From contig CAIZMD010000487.1 of the NCBI GenBank assembly GCA_903933995.1, forward strand, positions 1-10,665: DNA of 10,665 nucleotides, read 5' to 3'. The stretch is from an uncultured Bacteroidota bacterium. Its GTDB lineage: Bacteria > Bacteroidota > Bacteroidia > Chitinophagales > Chitinophagaceae. The notes under the pieces were generated by a model. It was given only the letters and a program-made list of their open reading frames with translations. It was not told the DNA's origin and ran no database searches. Of the stretch, positions 6,393 to 10,665 are shown one piece after another. A program made the translations under genes and the position numbers. Numbering within the stretch: the first letter of the stretch is position 1; each line of letters opens with the position of its first letter.

Positions 6393-8402
6393 ATGAAGCA
6401 AAGAATCCTACTCTCCGCCCTGTTCCTGATGGCCTGCTCACTAGCATGGTCCCAGAACGTGCAAAGGACATTCGAAGACATGGGATACCGGGACCAATCC
6501 ATCTACGGTATCACGGGATCTATCACCTACTTCGTGAAGGTGAAGCCTGATGACGATATGGAGAATAGTAAGTTGGTATTGTATATCAGACCTTCTCAGG
6601 TGTTGAACCCCAACACTTCTACCGTTACTATCTCTTTGAAAGATGCACCCGTGTATACTCAAAGGATTATTGGTCAGTCAATGGACTCCTTGATTACCAT
6701 TATCCTACCCATGAGTAAGAAATACGTGCAGCCAGACGGACGATTTGTGAAGTTGAAGATTGTGGTTAAAATGAGTATTGATGATCAGATCTGTAAGGAT
6801 ATTGATAACCCTGCCGTTTGGATCAACATTAGAAATACCTCTTATTTTGCTGCCAACAAACAGCCCTTTCTTTCTTACCAAAGAAGTATGAAAGAGACCA
6901 TTCAAGAATTTGGAACAGTTGCTACATCTGCTAATTCTGACTTAGATGATGTATTAGCCGGTGGTATTTTATATTCTATAGTAAAACAGAATAATAAGGA
7001 ATTGAAAGTGGGTACCACTTTGTACAATGCCAATGATTCTTTGAACAATACCTTGGTAGTTGGTTTGCAAAACAAATTACCTGAAACCATCAAGCGTCAA
7101 TTGCCAGCCCTGAAAAAAGGAGAGGGTTTGATCATAGCTTTAGGGCCAGAGGGGAACCAAGTGTTAGTGGTTACTGGTGCAGACCAAGAAGGGTATAAAA
7201 AAGCCATTAATGTACTAAGTAATTATACCATCTTAAATAGTACCTTCTCTCAAAAATTAATTGTTGATAATACCGTAGTTAAAACAGCTGAGAACAGCGT
7301 ATTACCACAGGTATTGACCCTAGAACAATTGGGTATTCCTTCAGCACTCATGGAAGGGGTATTGGCTTTGAACACCAACTATCCTTTTAACCTAATTGAC
7401 TACAATGCTATTCCTAAAAAATTGACCCTTCACTTAGAAGCATTGTTCTCAAAACTGCGCGAGAATGACCGTGGTTTCTTAAACGTATACTTAAATGATA
7501 ACCTGGTATATACCACTTCACTAGCGGATTTGAACAATTTCAACAACGATATTGACCTGCCGCCTTATTTGCTTACCAAGGTAAACTCACTGGTGGTGGA
7601 AATGCGTTTTCACCCAAGCAATAGTGTTTGTAAAGATGGGTTCGCTAGCTTCTTTGGATTTATCAATAGCCGAACTTCTACCATTACTTTCTCTGGTGAA
7701 CAAGCAACCGAGTTCTACAACTTCTTTAACTATCCAGGTGAGTTTAGAAAGCGTCCATTGAAAATCATGGTATCTCCTCAATTGAACCAACATAGTACTT
7801 CTGCTGTAGGTGAATTGATCTACCAAATTAATGCGGCTTCTTTGTTGAATGCAGCCATGATTCTACCACAATTGGTTCCTTCTGATAAAACCACCATGAA
7901 TGACTTGAAAGGATTTAATGTGATTGCACTCTTGCAAAGAGCTGATCCTTTTATCAAGAACTTCAGCAATATGCCTATTCAGTTTAATAGAGACTTCCAG
8001 CTCTATAAAGACTTAGATGGGGAAACATCTTATTCCTTTAATGACTTCTCCAATTCTGGAATAGCGCAGATTTTCCGGCAAGCCAATAGTACTATTTTGT
8101 TGGTTTCTTCTCTAGGAGATAGTACCCAAAAAGACGCCTTCCAAAGTGTGATCAAGAGCTTTGGTGGTCAGGCATCAGCCATTCAGAGTAATGTGTGTAT
8201 TACTACCAGTGATGGTAAGAGTAGCTTCTTCTTTAAATTAAGAGAAGACGAGAAACTAGTAACCTACAAAGGAGACAAGAATACCTTGTTAGAACTTTGG
8301 GAGAAATACAAATACTTTATTTTGATCATCTTCCTGTTGCTAATTGTATTTAGCTTCTTCTTTGTACGCAAACGCGTTAAGAAGTCTCAGGAGATTGTAT
8401 AA
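6393..8402 (+). CDS. BcsB-like periplasmic, membrane-anchored subunit of a polysaccharide synthase
   Basis: A protein of 669 residues (E. coli BcsB is 779). A signal peptide MKQRILLSALFLMACSLAWS is followed by QN, with likely cleavage after Ser20. A large exported beta-rich region follows. The C-terminus has a single membrane helix (about 641-660) and a basic RKRVKK tail. This is the topology of BcsB, which guides the nascent glucan from BcsA across the periplasm. Family-like patterns include FEDMGY then GITGSITYFVKV (near 27-49), the CKDIDNPAVWINI segment (134-146) matching the Cys/acidic/PAxW pattern of BcsB, and DLPPYLLTKVNSLVVEMRF (near 389-407) before Cys413. LMAC at 12-15 resembles a weak lipobox, but the standard signal peptidase I reading fits better. 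The frame is open upstream to 6294, inside the kinase gene. The start at 6393 is chosen because it begins the signal peptide and gives a 16-base gap. A glycosyltransferase follows downstream, supporting the assignment. The polymer is not known to be cellulose. Confidence 0.85.
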   Translation: MKQRILLSALFLMACSLAWSQNVQRTFEDMGYRDQSIYGITGSITYFVKVKPDDDMENSKLVLYIRPSQVLNPNTSTVTISLKDAPVYTQRIIGQSMDSLITIILPMSKKYVQPDGRFVKLKIVVKMSIDDQICKDIDNPAVWINIRNTSYFAANKQPFLSYQRSMKETIQEFGTVATSANSDLDDVLAGGILYSIVKQNNKELKVGTTLYNANDSLNNTLVVGLQNKLPETIKRQLPALKKGEGLIIALGPEGNQVLVVTGADQEGYKKAINVLSNYTILNSTFSQKLIVDNTVVKTAENSVLPQVLTLEQLGIPSALMEGVLALNTNYPFNLIDYNAIPKKLTLHLEALFSKLRENDRGFLNVYLNDNLVYTTSLADLNNFNNDIDLPPYLLTKVNSLVVEMRFHPSNSVCKDGFASFFGFINSRTSTITFSGEQATEFYNFFNYPGEFRKRPLKIMVSPQLNQHSTSAVGELIYQINAASLLNAAMILPQLVPSDKTTMNDLKGFNVIALLQRADPFIKNFSNMPIQFNRDFQLYKDLDGETSYSFNDFSNSGIAQIFRQANSTILLVSSLGDSTQKDAFQSVIKSFGGQASAIQSNVCITTSDGKSSFFFKLREDEKLVTYKGDKNTLLELWEKYKYFILIIFLLLIVFSFFFVRKRVKKSQEIV

Positions 8403-8410
8403 TAAGATTC

Positions 8411-8448
8411 TTCCATTGCCGGTTTCAACTATCGGCAATGGAATTTTT
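8411..8448 (+). terminator. Rho-independent terminator after the BcsB-like gene
   Basis: A perfect 11-bp inverted repeat (8411-8421 with 8433-8443) closes an 11-base loop and is followed by five T (8444-8448). It starts 8 bases after the BcsB-like stop. The glycosyltransferase gene begins 50 bases after its end, so this may act as a partial terminator that sets subunit ratios, or as a full operon boundary. It is less GC-rich than the ftsZ terminator. Confidence 0.85.
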
Positions 8449-8498
8449 AAGATTAAATCCCTGTTGTATGCAGGGCTGTAAAGCATTCAATACCCAAT

Positions 8499-10370
8499 AT
8501 GCCAGTATCAGTATTAGAAAACATGGTTTCCGTTGGTTTGTTTGAAAAAAACAAGCTTAGGGAGATTGAAGTCATTTCAACTGAATTCGGCTATTGTTAT
8601 ATTAAGACAGCACTGAACTTTGGATTCCTAACCCGGAAAAAATATGTTTCATTTTTAGAGGAAGAGGGTTTTGAATTGATTGCAGTTAGGGATGAGGAAA
8701 TGGACGAGTCCTATATAGAACAGTGTGACTTATTAGAGTTAAATGCCTTGCTCTATGCGCCTTTGCGCAAATTAGAAGACGGACATTTATTGGTGGCAGC
8801 TGCCGATCCTCAGGATGAGAAATTAAAAACCTTATTAACCGTACGCTTTCAGATGCCCATTACTTTTGTAGCGGCATCTGACCTTGATATTACCTGGCTG
8901 GTACACATTAAGCGAGGTGAATACTATGTAAAAGAATCCGTGTTCTCGCTCATGCGTAAAGACCCGGAACAGTCAGGTCTGGTTACTTTTACCGATCCTC
9001 AGCTAATAGTCATTTTTGGAGCCATAGCCATTTTTGTTTCTTTGCTCTTTATCAATTTTGTGAAGACAGCCATGTACTCGAATGTATTGTTTAGCGTGGC
9101 TTTTTTCTTCACTATCCTGTTCAAACTCTATCTCTCATTAAAGGGCTCCATGGCTGAGATGAATGAGATGGTGAACAAGGATGAAGTAAAAGCTTTGCCT
9201 GAAAATACCTTGCCCGTATACACCATTTTATTACCGGTATATAAAGAAGATAAACTGATTCGTAAGCTTATCTGGAACCTGAGAAGTTTGGACTATCCAA
9301 GGGGTAAACTAGACGTAAAACTCTTAATTGAGGAAGACGATGATAAGACTTTGAACGCGGTAAGAAACTTGGACTTTCCGGCCAACTTTGAGACCATTGT
9401 GGTACCCTTTCACATGCCTAAAACCAAACCCAAAGCTTGTAACTATGGGCTATTCTTTTGTAAGGGTGAATACTTGGCCATCTATGATGCAGAAGACGTT
9501 CCGGATTCCGATCAATTGAAAAAATGTGTGGTGCTCTTCCGTAAATTACCGGATGAGTTTGTGGTTTTACAAGGAGCCTTAAACTATTTTAATAAGAATG
9601 AGAACATGCTGACCCGCATGTTTACTTTGGAATATACTTATTGGTTTGATTATATGTTGCCAGGTCTCATGTCTTTGGATATTCCTATTCCATTAGGAGG
9701 CACTAGTAACCACTTTAAGTTTGACAAACTCATGGAGTTGGGCGGATGGGATCCCTTTAACGTAACGGAAGACGCGGATTTGGGTGTGCGTGTATTTGAA
9801 AAAGGATTTAAAGTAGGGGTAGTAAATAGTACCACCTTAGAAGAAGCCAATAACGAACCTTTTAACTGGATTAGACAACGTTCTAGATGGATCAAAGGTT
9901 ATATGCAAACCACCTTGGTGCATATGCGTAACCCAGCGCGATTGATTAGAAGGATTGGTTGGAGGGGTTTCCTTGGATTTAACTTCTTTATTGCGGGTAC
10001 CAGCATTACCTTTTTGTTGTATCCGGTATTGTTGAGTTTCCTATTGCTTTACAGTATTGTGAAACTAACATTTGTAACAGTCATTTTCCCAGATTGGATT
10101 TTATACATAGCTACTTTTAACTTGGTTGCAGGTAATACATTAATGATTTACGTGAACATGTTGAGCGTTTTCAAAAGAAGGTATTATGAACTCATTTTAT
10201 TTGCTGCTTTAAACCCGCTGTATTGGATTATGCACAGTATTGCTGCCTATAAGGGATTATGGCAGTTGATATACAACCCTTTTTATTGGGAAAAAACCAA
10301 CCATGGATTAACCAAGGTAAGTAGTAGTGCCAATGCGGCACACGCTGCTGAACCTGCTGCAGCACACTAG
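8499..10370 (+). CDS. Membrane family-2 glycosyltransferase with N-terminal GSPII_E/MshEN-like domain (BcsA-like synthase subunit)
   Basis: A 623-residue processive-type polysaccharide synthase that would polymerise a nucleotide-sugar in the cytoplasm and extrude the chain. Residues 1-150 resemble the N-domain of type II secretion/pilus ATPases: helical repeats, then YAPLRKLEDGHLLVAAADP with D103-P104, then an alpha/beta unit ending VAASDLDI. Two membrane helices (about 169-215) precede the GT2 domain. The GT2 motifs are LLPVYKE, EEDDD (278-282), DAED (330-333), LGGTSNHF, TED (423-425) and QRSRW (460-464), the QxxRW signature of BcsA/HAS-type enzymes. About four membrane helices follow, with an Ala/His-rich tail. 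There is no PilZ domain. The clear RLG residues of c-di-GMP-binding MshEN motifs are not visible, so nucleotide binding is unproven. NfrB of E. coli also joins GT2 and this domain, but with the accessory domain at the C-terminus. The BcsB-like gene upstream supports a synthase role. The product is unidentified. Confidence 0.9.
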   Translation: MPVSVLENMVSVGLFEKNKLREIEVISTEFGYCYIKTALNFGFLTRKKYVSFLEEEGFELIAVRDEEMDESYIEQCDLLELNALLYAPLRKLEDGHLLVAAADPQDEKLKTLLTVRFQMPITFVAASDLDITWLVHIKRGEYYVKESVFSLMRKDPEQSGLVTFTDPQLIVIFGAIAIFVSLLFINFVKTAMYSNVLFSVAFFFTILFKLYLSLKGSMAEMNEMVNKDEVKALPENTLPVYTILLPVYKEDKLIRKLIWNLRSLDYPRGKLDVKLLIEEDDDKTLNAVRNLDFPANFETIVVPFHMPKTKPKACNYGLFFCKGEYLAIYDAEDVPDSDQLKKCVVLFRKLPDEFVVLQGALNYFNKNENMLTRMFTLEYTYWFDYMLPGLMSLDIPIPLGGTSNHFKFDKLMELGGWDPFNVTEDADLGVRVFEKGFKVGVVNSTTLEEANNEPFNWIRQRSRWIKGYMQTTLVHMRNPARLIRRIGWRGFLGFNFFIAGTSITFLLYPVLLSFLLLYSIVKLTFVTVIFPDWILYIATFNLVAGNTLMIYVNMLSVFKRRYYELILFAALNPLYWIMHSIAAYKGLWQLIYNPFYWEKTNHGLTKVSSSANAAHAAEPAAAH

Positions 10371-10375
10371 TGAAC

Positions 10376-10665
10376 ATGCCAAAGAACCTGAATAAAATAT
10401 TAACCATTTTTCTGATCTTCTTCTACGTGATTATTTCGGGGTTGTTGAGAAGGCATGGCTTTGAGCATTCTTCAGGTTTGTTTTATTCTGAAAAATTGAT
10501 GTTGTTATTTAATACAGATTCTAACACCATCTTGACACTTGGGTTTACATTTCCTTCTTTGGTTTTCATGTCTGGATTAGCCTTTGTGCCACTAGGTTAT
10601 TTGTATGCCCCGGTAGCTGCCAGTATTGTGATGATTGCAGCATTGTTTTACCAATTATTGGAAGA
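10376..10665 (+). CDS. Polytopic membrane protein, partial (3' end outside window)
   Basis: An open frame begins at ATG 10376, 5 bases after the glycosyltransferase stop, and continues for 96 codons to the window edge without a stop. The N-terminus MPKNLNKILTIFLIFFYVII is a short basic stretch followed by a membrane helix. At least two more hydrophobic segments follow, at about residues 54-70 and 72-93. The close spacing indicates the same operon as the glycosyltransferase. I do not recognise the family. A membrane component of polysaccharide assembly, modification or export is plausible from context only. Confidence 0.75.
   Translation, partial: MPKNLNKILTIFLIFFYVIISGLLRRHGFEHSSGLFYSEKLMLLFNTDSNTILTLGFTFPSLVFMSGLAFVPLGYLYAPVAASIVMIAALFYQLLE

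Overview
The window looks like chromosomal DNA from a Bacteroidota bacterium, most likely of the Chitinophagaceae or a close relative. The base composition is moderately AT-rich. FtsZ has the long Pro/Val/Glu/Gln-rich linker and the C-terminal basic-helix and PAYxRRN-type motifs of this phylum. Start codons are preceded by A/T-rich sequence rather than clear Shine-Dalgarno sites. The family-level assignment is inference from protein resemblance.

Region 1 (1-3042, + strand) holds ftsZ, closed by a strong intrinsic terminator. A stand-alone gene for an atypical short-chain dehydrogenase/epimerase of the TIGR01777/YfcH (SDR39U1) family follows.

Region 2 (3070-4810, - strand) is a two-gene ABC-2 type exporter operon. 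An ATP-binding protein gene is followed, with an 8-base overlap, by the gene for its membrane permease. It converges on the epimerase gene and diverges from region 3.

Region 3 (about 5009-10665, + strand) is an exopolysaccharide-synthase-like locus. It contains a six-TM histidine kinase, then 16 bases later a periplasmic membrane-anchored BcsB-like protein, then a perfect hairpin terminator, then a membrane family-2 glycosyltransferase. The last gene is a polytopic membrane protein that starts 5 bases after the glycosyltransferase and runs off the window end. The glycosyltransferase has the D, DxD-like, TED and QxxRW motifs of processive synthases. It has no C-terminal PilZ domain and instead carries an N-terminal domain resembling the GSPII_E/MshEN N-domain. 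The pairing suggests a BcsA/BcsB-type secretion synthase making an unidentified beta-glycan, under control of a co-transcribed sensor kinase. The polymer and the signal are not determined.

The most interesting points are the unusual synthase architecture with a kinase in its operon, the terminator placed between the two synthase subunits, an Asn-to-Ile change in the catalytic T7 loop of FtsZ, and the SulA-like epimerase next to ftsZ. I see no RNA genes, insertion sequences, CRISPR arrays or phage genes.
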